Shown: positions 22,830 through 36,986, counted from the stretch's first letter. The stretch is DNA of 64,000 bases from Scylla paramamosain (GCF_035594125.1 NC_087163.1:11566001-11630000), one strand, 5' to 3'. The notes: generated by a model from the letters alone, not told the origin. Translations and numbers: made by a program.

Positions 22830-23282
22830 ACACGCATTTAGTAAGGTTCCTCTGTTTCTCAATTAAGAGTGTTATTCATGAGTTTCAGCATATACACGAG
22901 TTTTTGCGTTTTTTGCCTTGTGGTTTTTTTGAACTATAAATTATTTATTGTACACTTTTCTCGCAATGTCCCTTTGTTTCCCAATATAGAGTGCTTTGTA
23001 TCCATTTTCCCGTTTTTTTGTAGGTAACAAGCTCAAAAAAACTCAAAATATATATTTTTGGTAATGTTTTTCTGCTTCTTGATATTGGTTGGTTAGTATC
23101 AGTTTTAGTGTTTTTCTACTTAAAACACTGAAAAAGACACGTTTTCACTAATTTCCTTTTGGATTCCCACATAGAGTGAGTTCCTTATTATTTATCGTTT
23201 TGGTGCCTAACATTCTGAAAAACACTCAAAAGACAGATTTCTGGTAAGGTCTTTAATTTCCTCATATGGGACGCTTTGCATG
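22830..23282 (-). repeat. Inverted HOR block 4 (unit A)
   Basis: Reverse-complement block sharing both junctions with blocks 1 and 2. It carries private differences (for example ctacttaaaacactg for ctacgtaaaacactg), so it is an older copy and not a product of the 26.9-kb duplication. Confidence 0.88.
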
Positions 23283-26200
23283 TCTTTTCAGTGTTTTTGG
23301 ACGTGTTACGGAATAAACCACTAAAAGCCAGGGCAATCACATTACATGGGAATAAAACCAAATTTTACCAAAAACTTGCCTTTAAGTGTTTTTGAGCTCC
23401 TTACGTACAAAAACGCTAAAACGCATGCAAAATACATTTTATGGAGAAACAGAATTACATTACCAAATATATGTATTTTGAGTGTTTTTGATCATGCTAT
23501 CTATAAAAACGCTTAAATACATGCAAAGAACCTTATGTTTCGGAAACGAAAGAACATTACGAGAAACATGTATTATGAGTGATTTTTAAGTTCTTTCAGT
23601 ACCAAAAAGCTAAAACCCACAAATAACACTCATTAGAAAAAAAAATAATGAATAAAAAAATAAGAAAATGGGATTTTTAAAAAATTTTTATATTCATCTT
23701 CATAGGTACCGAGATGCCAAAATTCTGCCAAAATTTGGGAATTTATGTGGAAAAAGAACATTACGAAAAAAAAGTTGAGTGTTTTTCACATACTTAGTTA
23801 CGAAAATGCCAAATTATATGCGAAACTACCTTCATGTGGGAAAAAAAATGACATTTCCAAAAAAGTGTCTTTTTAGTGTTTTTGAGCGTGATATGCACCA
23901 AAGCACTAAAAAGCAGAACAATCACATTATATGGGAATAAAACCAACTTTTACGAAGAACTTGCCTTTAAGTGTTTTTTAAATCCATACATACCAAATCG
24001 CTAAAACGCAGGCAAAACACCCTTTATGGAGAAACAGAATAACATTATCAAAAACATGTATTTTGAGTGTTTTTGATCATGTTACCTATAAAAACGCTTA
24101 AATACATGTAAAGAACCTTATGTTTGTATAACAAAAGGACATTACAAAAATCATGTATTATGAGTGTTTTTAAGTTATTTAAGTACCAAAAAGCTAAAAC
24201 CCACAAAAACACTCTTTATAGAAAGAAAAAAAATTTCGTTATTCATCTTCATAGGTACCGAGATGGCAAAATTCTGGCAAAATTAATGGAAATTTTGTAA
24301 AAAAAAAAAAAATTATATAAAAAAATAATTTTAGCTTTTTTCCGGAGTTATGTACAAACCCTGAAGTGTATGCAAATCCACCTATATGGGGAAATTACAC
24401 GACTTTACCAGAAACCTGTCTTTTGAGTGTTTTTCAGCAATTTCAACAATATTACTGAAAACGTGTCTTTTCAGTGATTTACGTAGAAAAACGCTAAAAC
24501 GGATGTAAACTAACCAATATGAAGAAATAGAATAACATTACCAAAAAGATATATTTTTATGTGTTTCTGAGCTTGTTACCTACAAAAAATGCAAAAATGG
24601 ATGGAAAGCACTTCATATTGGCGAAGAAAAGGACATTACGTGAAACGTGTATGAGTGTTTTATAGTTTGACAAGAACCACAAGTTAAAAAGCTCAAAAAC
24701 TCGTGTACATAAAGAAGTTTCTTACATACCAAAAAGCTGAAACTCATGAATAACACTTTTAATTTTGAAACAGAAATACCTTACCAAATGTGTGTAGAAG
24801 AAAAGTTTCTTACATACCAAAATGCTGGAACTCATGAATAACACTTTTAATTAAGAAATAGAACAACCTTACTAAATGCCTGTGTTTTGAGTTTTTTTTT
24901 CACATTCTTAGTTACCAAAACCCCAAATTCCATGCAAAACTAGCTTTATGTGGGAAAAAAAATGATATTACCAGAAAAGTGTCTTTTGAGTGTTTTTTAG
25001 AGTGTTAGGCAATAAAGCACTAAAAAGCAGGGTAATCACATTACATGGGAATAATAACAACTTTTACCAAGAATTTGCCTTTAAGTGTTTTTGAGCTCAT
25101 TACATACCAAAACGCTATAACGCATGCAAAGCACTTTTTATGGAGAAAGAATAAAATTACCAAAAACATAAATTTTGATGGTTTTTATCATGTTATCTAT
25201 AATAACGCTTAAATACATACAAAGAACCTTAAGTTTGCGAAACAAAAGGACATTACGAGAAATGTGTATTATAAGTGTTTTTAAGTTACTTAAGTACCAA
25301 AAAGTTAAAACCCACCAATAACACTTTATTTGAAGAAAATAAAAAAAAAAATAGGATTTATTATTTTTTTTTTTTGTTATTCATCTTCATAGGTACCGAG
25401 ATGCCAAAATTCTGGGAAAATTCAGGGCTATTATATGATAAAAGAAAATTACTGAAAAAGTTAATTTTAGCGTTTTTTTTTTCGGACTGTTATATACCAA
25501 ACCATAAAGTGCATCCAAAGACTCCTATATGAGGAAATTAAACGACCTTACCAAAAATCTGTGTTTTAAGTGTTTTTCAGCATGCTAGGCACCAAAACGA
25601 TAAATAATAAGTAACTCACTCTATATGAGAATCCAAAACAAAATTGCTCAAAACGTGTCTTTTCAGTGTTTTACGTAGAAAAACGCTAAAACGGATTGAA
25701 ACCAACCAATATCAAGAAATAGAAAAACATTACCAAAAAGGTATATTATGAATGTTTTTGAGCTTGTTACCGACAAAAAACGGGAAAATTGATGCAAAGC
25801 ACTCTATATTAGAAAAGAAAAGGACTTTGCAAGAAAAGTGTATGATGAGTTTTTTTAATTCAAACGAACCAAAAGGCAAAAAACACAAAAACTCGTGGAT
25901 ATGGAGTAGGTTCCTAGATACCAAAATGCTGAAACTCATAAATAACACTCTTAATTGAGAAACAGAACAACCTTACTAAATGCGTGTATTTTGAGTGCTT
26001 TTCACATTCTTAGTTACCAAAAATCCCAAATTGCATGCAAAACCACCTTTATGTGAGAAAAAAATGACATTACCAGAAAAGTGTCTTTTAAGTGTTTTTG
26101 AGCGTGAGAGGCAATAAAGCACTAAAAAGCAGGGCAATCATATTACATTGGAATAACACCAATTTATACCAAAAACTTGCCTTTAAAGTGTTTTTGAGCT

Positions 26201-28728
26201 CCTTATATAACAAACCGCTAAAACGCATGCAAAACAAATTTTATGGAGAAACAGAATAACATTACCAAAAACATGTATTTTGAGTGTTTTTGATCATGTT
26301 ATCTATAAAAACGCTAAAGTACATGCAAAGAACATTATGTTTGGGAACCAAAAGGACATTATGAGAAACGTGTATTATGAGTGTTTTTTAAGTTCCTTAA
26401 GTACCAATAAGTTAAAACCCACAAATAACACTCTTTATTTAGAAAATAAAAAAATAAAAAAATTAAAATAAATACGATTTTTTTTTTTTTGTAATTCATA
26501 TTCATAGGTACCGACATGCCAAAATTCTGGGAAAATTCAGGGCAATTATGTGATAAAAGAATATTATCAAAAAAGTTAATTTCAGCTTTTTTTTCGAACT
26601 GTTATCTACCAAACCCTAAAGTGCATGCAAAGCCTCCTATATGAGGAAATTAACGACCTTAAAAGAAATCTGTCTTTTGAGTGTTTTTTCAGAATTTTAG
26701 GCACCAAAACGATAAATAAATAAGTAACTCACTTTATATGGGAATCCAAAACAAAACTACTGAAAACGTGTCTTCTCAGTGATTTATGTAGAAAAACGCT
26801 AAAACGGATGCAAACCAATCAATATAAAAAAAAATGGAAAAACATTACCAAAAATGTATATTTTGAGTGTTTTTGAGCTTGTTACCTACAAAAAACGCGA
26901 AAATTGATGCAAAGCACTCTATAAAATAAATAAATAATAAAGAAAAGGACATTGCAAGAAAAGTGTATAATGAGTGTTTTATAGTTCAAAAGAACCAAAA
27001 GGCAGAAAACGCAAAAACTTGTGGATATGGAGAAGTTTCCTAGATACCAAAATGCTTAAACTCATGAATAACATTCCTAATTGAGAAACAGAACAACCTT
27101 ACTAAATGCATGTATTTTGAGAGCTTTTTACATTTTTAGTTACCAAAACCCCAAATTGCATGCGAAACCAGCTTTATGAGAGAAAAAAATGACATTACCA
27201 GAAAATGTCTTATGAGTGTTTTTGAGCGTGATAGGCAATAATGCACTAAAAAGCAGGGCAATCACATTACATTTGAATAAAACCAATTTCTATCAAGAAC
27301 TTGCCTTTAAGTGTTTTTGAGCTACTTATATACTAAACCGCTAAAACGCATGCAAAACAAACTTTATGGAGAAACAGAATAACATTACCAAAAACATGTA
27401 ATTTGGGTGTTTTTTATCATGTTATCTATAAAAACGCTTAAATATATGCAAAGAACCTTATGTTTGGGAAACAAGGACATTACGAGAAACGTGAATTGTG
27501 AGTGTTTTTAAGTTCCTTGACTACTAAAAAGCTAAAACCCACAAATAACACTCGTTATGTAGAAAAAATAAAAAATAAAAAATAAATAAATAAAGAAAAG
27601 GATTTTCTTTTCTTTTTTTTTTTGTTATTCAACTTCATAGGTACCGAGATGCCAAAATTCTGGGAAAAATTAGGGCAATTATATGAAAAGAGAATATTAT
27701 CAAAAAAAGTTGATATTAGCTTTTTTTTCGGACTATTATGTACCAAACACTAAAGTGCATGCAAAGCCTCCTATATGAGGAAATTAAACGACCTTACCAG
27801 AATTCTGTTTTGAGTGTTTTTCAGCATGTTAGGCACCAAAACGATAAATAATAAGGAACTCACTCTATATGGCAAACCATATACTGAAAACGTGTCTTCT
27901 CATTGTTTTACATAGAAAAACGCTAAAACGGATGCAAACCAATCAATATGAAGAAGTAGAAAAATATTACCAAAAAGGTACATTTTGAGTGTTTTTGATC
28001 TTATTACCTACAAAATAACGCGAAAATTGATACAAAGCACTCTATATTGGGAAACAAAGGGACATTGCGAGAAAAGTGTATAATGAATGTTTTATAGTTC
28101 AAAAAAATCACAAGGCAAAAAACTTAAAAACTCCTGTATATGGAGAAGTTTCCTATATACCAAAATGCTGAAACTCATGAATAACACTCTTAATTGAGAA
28201 ACAGAACAACTTCACTAAATGCGTGTATTTTGACTGCTTTTCACATTCTTAGTTACCAAAATCCCAAATCGCATGCGAAACCAGTTTTATGTGGGAAAAA
28301 TATGACATTACCAGAAAAATGTCTTTTGAGTGTTTTTGAGCGTGATAGGCAATAAAGCACTAAAAAGCAGGGGAATCACTTTACATGGCAATAAAATAAA
28401 TTTTTACCAAGAACTTGCCTTTAAGTGTTTTAAGCTCCTTTTTGCATGCGCTAAAACGCATGCAAAACACACTTTATGGAGAAAGAGAATAGCATTACCA
28501 AAAACATATATTTTGAGTGTTTTTGATCATGTTACCAATAAAAACGCTTAAATACATGCAAAGAACCCTATTTTTGGGAAATGAAAGGACATAGCGAGAA
28601 ACGTGTATTACGAGTGTTTTTAAGATCATTATTTACCAAAAAGCTAAAAGGCACAAATAAAACTCTATTGAGAAAAAAATAAATAAATAAAAAAAATACC
28701 GTATTTTTTTTCTTTCTTTTTCATCTTC
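23283..28728 (+). repeat. Forward HOR array, unit A segment 5
   Basis: About five forward HOR units. Near 23778 segment 7 is cut short and joined to segment 3 (aaaaaaaagttgagtg), a partial-HOR junction. The tgctggaactcatg variant recurs at about 24822. A perfect hairpin is at 28440-28467. No gene seen. Confidence 0.85.
28440..28467. repeat. Perfect inverted repeat (hairpin), unit A
   Basis: Two perfect 11-bp arms, ttttgcatgcg (28440-28450) and cgcatgcaaaa (28457-28467), with loop ctaaaa. In other copies of segment 5 the left-arm position reads ttatataccaaaa; only here is it replaced by the reverse complement of the right arm. This suggests a templated copying event at this one monomer. Confidence 0.9.
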
Positions 28729-31471
28729 ACAGGTACCGAGATGCCAAAATTCGGGCAAAATTCATGAAATTTTGTGAAATAAGAACATTATCAAAAAAGA
28801 TAATTTTAGCTTTTTTTTCTTCGACTGTTATGTAGCAAACCCTATAGTGCGTGGAAAATCACCTATATGGGGAAATCAAATGTCTTTGCCAGAAAACTGT
28901 CTTATGAGTGTTTATCAGCATGTTAGGCACCAAAACGACAAATAACATTGAAGTCACTTTATATGAGAAAAAAAAATTACTGAAAACGTGTCTTTCGGTG
29001 TTTTACGTAGAAAAACGCTAAATCGGATGCAAACCAACCAATATGAAAAAAAAAAATAGAATAACATTACCAAAAAGGTATATTTTGAGTGTTTTTGAGC
29101 TTGTTACCTACAAAAAAGGTGAAAATGGATGCAAACCACTCCCTATTGGGAAACAAAAGGACATTACGAGAAACGTGTATAATGAGTGTCTTATTTTTTT
29201 CGAGCAAAAGAACTTGTGGTTCACAAGAACCACAAGGCAAAAAACGCAAAAACTCGTGTATATAAAGAAGTTTCTTAGATACCAAAATGCTGAAACTCGT
29301 GAATAACAACAATCTTTATTGAGAAAAAGAAAAACCTTACCAAAAGCGTGTATTTTCAGTGTTTTTCACATTCTTAGCAAAATCCCAAAAAGCATGCGAA
29401 ACTAGCTTTATGTGGGAAAAAAAAAAATGACATTACCAGAAGTGTCTTTTGAGTGTTTTTCAGCGTGTTAGGCAATAAAGCACTAAAAAGCAGAGCAATC
29501 ACATTACATGGAAATAAAACCAACTTTGACCAAGAACTTGCCATTATGTGTTTTGAGCTCTTTACATACCAAAACGCTAAAACGCCTGCAAAACACTCCT
29601 TTATGGAGAAGTAGAAAAACATTACATAAAACATGTTTTAAGTGTTTTTGATCATGTTACCTATAAAAACGCTTAAATACATGCAAAGAAACCTATCTTT
29701 CGGAAACGAAAGGACATTACGAGAAACGTGTATTATGACTGTTTTTAATTTTTTTATGTACCAAAACGTTAAAAACCACAAATAACACTCATTAAAGAGA
29801 AAAAATAAAAAATAAATAAATAAAAAATTGCATTTTTTTTGTATTGATTTTCATAAGTACGGAGATGCCAAAATTCTGCCAAAATTCAGGAAATTTATGA
29901 GGAAAAAAGAACATTATCAAAGAAGTTAATTGTAGCTTTTATTCGGATTGTTATTTACCAAACCCTAAAGTACATGCAAAGCCACCTATATGAGGAAATT
30001 AAACGAGTTTACCAGAAACCTGTCTTTTCAGTGTTTTTCAGCATGTTAGGCACCAAACCGATAAATAATATGGAAGTCAGTCAATATGTGAATCCAAAAC
30101 AAAATTACTGCAAACGTGTCTTTTCAGTGTTTCACGTAGAAAAAATATGAAGAAATAGAATAACATTACCAAAAAGTGTTTTTGAGCTTTTTACCTAGGA
30201 AAAACGCGAAAATGGATGTAAAAGCACTCTATATTGGGAAGCAAAAGGACATTTAGAGAAACGTGTATAATGATTAATTTATAGTTTCACAAGAACCACA
30301 AGACAAAAAACGCAAAAACTCGTATATATACAGAAGTTTCTTACATAAAAAATGTTAAAACTCATGAATAACACTTTTAATTGAGAAACAGAACTACCTT
30401 ACCAAATGTGTGTATTTTGAGTGTTTTTCACATTCTTAGTTACGAAAATCCCAAATTACATGCGAAACTAGCTTTATGTGGGAAAAAAATGACATTATCA
30501 GAAAAGTGTCTTTTGAGTGTTTTTGAGCGTGATATGCAACAATGCACTAAAAAACAGAATAATCACATTATATAGGAATAAAACTAACTTTTAAGAAGAA
30601 ATTGCCTTTAAGTGTGTTTAACTTCTTACATACCAAAACGCTAAAACGCATGCAAAACACCCTTTATGGAGAAACAGAATAACATTACCAAAAACATGTA
30701 TTTTGAATGTTTTTGTCCATGTTACCTATAAAAACGCTTAAATACATGCAAAGAACCCTATGTCTGTGAAACGAAAGGACATATAAAAAAAAAATTTAGC
30801 TTTTTTCCGGAATTATGTACTAAACCCAGAAGTGCATGCAAAGCAATCTATATGGGGAAATTACAAGACTTTACCAGAAATCTGTCTTTTGAGTGTTTTT
30901 TTCAGCAATTTCAACAATTTTACTAAAAACGTGTCTTTTCAGTCATTTACGAAGAAAAACGCTAAAACGGATGCAAACCAACCAATATGAAGAAATAGAA
31001 TAACATTACCAAAAAGATATATTTTGAGTTTTTTTCAGCTTGTTACCTAGAAAAAATGCGAAAATGGATGGAAAGCACTCTATATTGGGAAACAAAAAAA
31101 CATTACGAGAAACGTGTATAATGGGTATTTTATAGTTTCACACGAACCACAAGGCAAAAAACGCAAAAACTCGTGTATATAGAGAAGTTTCTTACATACC
31201 AAAATGCTGAAATGCATGAATAACACTTTTAATTGAGAAACAGAACTACCTTACTAAATGCGTGTATTTTGAGTGCTTTTTTTACATTCTTAGTTACCAA
31301 AACCCCTAATTCCATGCGAAACTAACTTTATGTGGGAAAAAAATGACATTACCAGAAAAGTGTCTGAGTGTTTTTGAGCATGTTAAGCAATAAAGCACTA
31401 AAAAGCAGGGCAATCACATTACATGGGAATAAAACCAACTTTTACGAAAAACTTGCCTTTTAGTGTTTTTG
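28729..31471 (+). repeat. Forward HOR array, unit B segment 1
   Basis: Counterpart of 1841-4582. Small differences are visible, such as ttacataaaaaatg near 30345 where unit A has ttacaaaaaattg. No gene seen. Confidence 0.85.
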
Positions 31472-31942
31472 ACACGCATTTAGTAAGGTTTTTCTGTTTC
31501 TCAATTAAGAGTGTTATTCATGAGTTTCAGCATTTTAGTATCTAGGAAGCTTCTCCATATACACGAGTTTTTGCGTTTTTCAGCTTGTGATTTTTTTGAA
31601 CTATAAAACATTCATTATACACTTTTCTCGCAATGTCCCTTTGTTTCCAAATATAGAGTGTTTTTTATCAATTTTGTGTTTTTTTTTTTTTGTATGTAAC
31701 AAGCTCAAAAACACTCAAAATATATATTTTTGGTAATGTTTTTCTGCTTCTTGATATTGGTTGGTTTGCATCAGTTTTACGTAAAACACTGAGAAGACAC
31801 GTTTTCAGTAATTTTCTTTTGGATTCCCTCATAGAGTGAGTTCCTTATTATTTATCGTTTTGGTGCCTAACATGCTGAAAAACACTCAAAAGACCGTTTT
31901 CTGGTAAGGTCTCTTATTTCTTCATATGCGAGGCCTTGCATG
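31472..31942 (-). repeat. Inverted HOR block 1 (unit B)
   Basis: Counterpart of 4583-5053, with the same junctions and one visible base change (tttttcagcttgtg for tttttcggcttgtg). Confidence 0.88.
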
Positions 31943-34900
31943 TCTTTTGAGTGTTTTTGAGCGTGTTACGAAATAAAGCACTAAAACGAAGGGCAATCAC
32001 ATTACATGGGAATAAAACCAAATTTTACCAAGAACTTGCCTTCAAGTGTTTTTGAGCTCCTTACATACCAAAACGCTAAAAAATCATGCAAAATACATTT
32101 TATGGAAAAAACAGAATAATATTACCAAATACATGTATTTTAAGTGTTTTTGATCATATTATCTATAAAAACGCTTAAATACATGCAAAGAACCTTATGT
32201 TTGGGAATCGAAAGGACATTACGAGAAACGTGTATTATATATGCTTTTTAAGTTCCTTTAGTACCTAAAAGCTAAAACCCACAAATAACACTCTTTATTT
32301 AGAAAAAAAATAAACAAAAAAAAATGGGATTTTTTTTGTTATTCATCCTTATAGGTACCGAGATGCCAAAATTCTGCCAAAATTCAGGGAATTTATGTGG
32401 AAAAAAGAACATTACCAAAAAAGTTAATTATAGCTTTTTTTTCGGATTCATATGTACCAAACCCTAAATAGCATACAAAGACACCTATATAGGGAAGTTA
32501 AACGATTTTAACAGAAACCTGTCTTTTCAGTGTTTTTTAGCATGTTAGGCACCAAAACGATAAATAATATGGAAGTCAGTCAATATGTGAATGCAAAACA
32601 AAATTAGTGAAAACGTGTCTTTTCAGTGTTTTACATAGAAAACACTCAAGCGGATGCAAACCAACCTATATGAGGAAATAGAATAACGTTACCAAAAAAA
32701 TATATTTTGAGTGTTTTTGAGCTTGTTACCAACAAAAAATGCAAAAATGGATATAAAGTACCCTATATTAGGAAACAAAAGGACATTACGAGAAACGTGT
32801 ATAATGAGTGTTTTATAGTTTTAAAAGAACCACAAGGCAATAAACGCAAAATCTCGTGTATATAGAGAAATTTCTTACATACCGAAATGATGAAATGCAT
32901 GAATAACACTTTTAATCAATAAACAGAACTACCTCACCAAATTGTGTATTTCGAGTGTTTTTCACATTCTTAGTTATGAAAATGCCAAATTACATGCGAA
33001 ACTACCTTCATGTGGGAAAAAAAAATGACAATACCAAAAAAGAGTCTTTTTAGTGTTTTTGAGCGTAATATGCAATAAAGCACTAAAAAGTAGAACAATT
33101 TTACGAAGAACTTGCCTTTAAGTGTTTTCTACCTCCTTACATACTAAATCGCTAAAACGCATGCAAAACACCCTTTATGGAGAAACATAATAACATTACC
33201 AAAACATGTATTTTGAGTGTTTTTGATCATGTAACCTATAAAAACGCTTAAATACATGTAAAGAACCCTATGTTTGTATAACAAAAGGACATTACGAAAA
33301 TTGTGTATTATGTGTGTTTTTAAGTTCCTCAAGTACCAAAAAGATAAAACCCACAAATAACACTCTTTATAGAGATAATTATTTTTTTTTTTTTTGTTAT
33401 TCATCTTCATAGGTACCGAGATGCCAAAATTCTTTCGAAATTCCTGGAAATTTTGTAAAAAAAAAAACAAAAAAATAATAATTTTAGCTTTTCCGGAGTT
33501 ATGTACAAATCCTGAAGTGTATGCAAATCCACCTATATGGGGAAATTACACGACTTTACCAGAAACCTGTCTTTTGAGTGTTTTTCAGCAATTTCAACAA
33601 TATTACTGAAAATGTGTCTTTTCAGTGATTTACGTAGAAAAACGCTAAAACGATATATTTTGATATGTTTTTGAGCTTGTTACCTACAAAAAATGCAAAA
33701 ATGGATGGAAAGCACTTTATATTGGCAAAGAAAAGGACATTACGAGAAACGTGTATGAGTGTTTTATAGTTTGACAAGAACCACAAGGTAAAAAGCTCAA
33801 AAACTCGTGTACATAAAGAAGTTTATTACATACTAAAAAGCTGAAACTCATGAATAACACTTTTAATTTTGAAACGAAACGAAATGTGTGTATTAGAAAA
33901 GTTTCTTACATACCGAAATGCTGGAACTCATGAATAACACTTTTAATTAAGAAATAGAACAACCTTACCAAAACCCCAAATTCCATGCAAAACTAGCTAA
34001 GTGTTTTTGAGCGTGTTAGGCAATAAAGCACTAAAAACCAGGGTAATCACATTACATGGGAATAAAAACGACTTGCCTTTAAGTGTTTTTGAGCTCATCA
34101 CATACCAAAACCCTAAAACGCATGCAAAACACCTTTAATGGAGAAACAGAATAAAATTACCAAAAACATATATTTTGAGGGTTTTAATCATGTTATCTAT
34201 AAAAACGCTTAAATACATACAAAGAACCTTATGTTTGCGAAACGAAAGGACATTACGAGAAATGTGTATTATAAGTGTTTTTAAGTTCCTTAAGTACCAA
34301 AAAGCTAAAACCCACATATAACACTCTTTATTTAGAAAATCAATAATAAAAAAAAAAAAAATAGGACTTTTTTTTTTTTTTTTTGTTATTCATCTTCATA
34401 GTACCGAGATGCCAAAATTCTGGGAAAATTCAGGGCAATCGTATGATAAAAGAATATTATCAAAAAAGTTAATTTCAGCTTTTTTTTCGGACTGTTATGT
34501 ACCAAACCCTAAAGTGCATGCAAAGCCTCCTATATTAGGAAATTAAACGACCTTACCAGAAATCTGTGTTTTGAGTGTTTTTTTTTTAGCATGTTAGGCA
34601 CCAAAACGATAAATAATAAGGAACTCACTCTATATGGGAATCCAAAGCAAAGTTACTGAAAACGTGTCTTCTCAGTGTTTTACGTAGAAAAACGCTGAAA
34701 CGGATGCAAAGCAACCAATATCAAGAAATAGAAAAACGTTACTAAAAAGGTATATTTTCATTGTTTTTGAGCTTGTTACCTACAAAAAACGCGAAAATTG
34801 ATGCAAAGCACTCTATATTGCGAAACAAAAGGATATTGCAAGAAAAGTGTATAATGAATGTTTTATAGTTCAAAAGAACAAGGCAAAAAACGCAAAATCT

Positions 34901-36533
34901 CGTGTATATGGAGAGGTTTCCTAGATACTTAGATGCTAAAACTCGTGTATAACACTCCTAATTGAGAAACAGAACAACCTTAATTAATGCGTGTATTTTG
35001 AGTGCTTTTCACATTCTTAGTTACCAAAACCCCAAATTGCATGCGAAAATAGATTTGTGGGAAAAAAATGACTTTACCAGAAAAGTGTCTTTTGAGTGTT
35101 TTTGAGCGTGATAGGCAATAAAGCACTAAAAAAGAGGGCAATCACATTACACTGGAATAAAAACAATTTTTAACAAGAACTTGCCTTTAAGTGTATTTGA
35201 GCTCCTTATATACCAAAACACTAAAATGCATGAAAAATACACTTTATGGTGAAACAGAATAACATTACCAAAACATGTATTTTGAGTGTTTTTGATCATG
35301 TTACCAATAAAAACGCTTAAATACATGCAAAGAACCCTATTTTTTGGAAAGGAAAGGACATTACGAGAAACGTGTATTATGAGTGTTTTTAAGTTCATTT
35401 AGTACGAAAAAGCTAAAAGCCACAAATTACACTCTTTATTGAGAAAAAAAAAAAGTACGATATTTTTTTTCATTTCTATTCATCTTCACAGGTAAGGAGG
35501 TGCCAAAACTCGGGCAAAGTTCAGGAAATTATATGAAATAAGAACATTATCAAAAAAGTTAAATTTAAAGTTTTTTTTCGGACTGTTATGTAACAAACCT
35601 CTAAATTGCATGCAAAGCCACCTATATAGGCAAATTAAACGTCTTTGCCAGAAAACTGTCTTATGAGTGTTTTTCAGCATGTTAGGAACCAACATGATAA
35701 AACCCAAGGAAGTCAGTCTATATGGGAATCCAAAACAAAATGATTGAAAACGTGTCTTTTCGGTGTTTTACGTAGAAAACGCTAAAACGGATGCAAACCA
35801 ACCAAAATAAAGAAATAGGTATATTTTGAGTGTTTTTGAAATTGTTACCTACAAAAAACGCGAAAATGGATGGAAAGCACTCTATATTGGGAAGCAAAAG
35901 GCATCAAAAAGAATGTTAGGCACCAAAACGATAAATAATATGAAAGTCACTCTATATGGAAATCCAAAACAAAATTACTGGAAACGTGTCTTTTAAAAGA
36001 TTTACGTAGAAAAACGCTAAAATGGATGCAAACCGACCAATATGAAGAAATAAAATAACATTACCTAAAAACTATATTTTGTGTGTTCTTGAGCTTGTTA
36101 CATAAAAAAAAAACGCGAATATGGATGCGAAGCACTCTATATAAGGGAAAAAAAGGACATAACGAGAAACGTGTATAATGAGTGTTTAACATAACGAGAA
36201 AAAAGTATCATGAATATTTTATAGTTTCACCAGAATCACAAGGCAAAAAACACAAACCAAAATACTGAAACTCATGAATAACACTCTTAATCAAGTTACA
36301 GAACAACCTTACTAAATGCGTGTATTTTGAGTGTTTTTTTTTTACATTCTTAGTTACCAAAACCCCAAATTCCATGCGAAACTAGCTTTATATGGGAAAA
36401 AAATGACATTACCAGAAAAGTGTCCTTGGGTGTTTTTGAGCGTGTTAGGCAATAAAGCACTAAAAAGCAAGGCAATCACATTACATGGGAATAAAACCAA
36501 CTTTTACGAAGAACTTGCCTTTTAGTGTTTTTG
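31943..36533 (+). repeat. Forward HOR array, unit B segment 2
   Basis: Counterpart of 5054-9647. T-run lengths differ near 32335 and 34370, and there is a single-base change near 35500 (aaggaggtgcc for aaggagatgcc). No gene seen. Confidence 0.85.
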
Positions 36534-36986
36534 ACACGTATTTAGTAAGGTTGCTCTGTTTCTCAATTAAGAGTGTTATCCATGAGTTTCAGCATATACA
36601 CGAGTTTTTTGCGTTTTTTGCCTTGTTTTTTTTTTTATTATAAAACATTCATTATACACTTTTCTCGCAATGTCACTTTGTTTCCCAATATAGAGTGCTT
36701 TGTATCCATTTTCGCGTTTTTTTGTAGGTAGCAAGTTCAAAAACAATCAAAATATACATTTTTATTAAATGTTTTTCTGCTTCTTGATATTGCTTGGTTT
36801 GTATCAGTTTTAGCGTTTTTCTACGTAAAACACTGAAAAGACACGTTTTTAGTAATTTTTTTTTTTGGATTCCCACATAGAGTGTTCCTTATTATTTATC
36901 GTTTTGGTGCCTAACATGCTGAAAAACACTCAAAAGACAGATTTCTGGTAAGGTCTTTGATTTCCTCAAATGGGACGCTTTGCATG
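36534..36986 (-). repeat. Inverted HOR block 2 (unit B)
   Basis: Counterpart of 9648-10100. I see no difference from the unit A copy by eye. Confidence 0.88.

Larger units (their letters stand above)
1841..28728. repeat. 26.9-kb tandem duplication, unit A
   Basis: Segment of 26,888 bp that recurs immediately downstream as unit B. Corresponding landmarks sit 26,876-26,889 bp apart along the whole length (LINE start codon 10703 and 37589; hairpin 28440 and 55318). The upstream edge is set where the two copies stop matching: both share acaggtaccgagatgcc, but the sequence before it differs (attcatctccacagg against ttcatcttcacagg). The breakpoint therefore lies in the satellite itself, at the same phase of the HOR (the cttcacaggtacc stretch), as expected for unequal exchange between two HOR copies. 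An assembly duplication would look the same. Confidence 0.9.
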
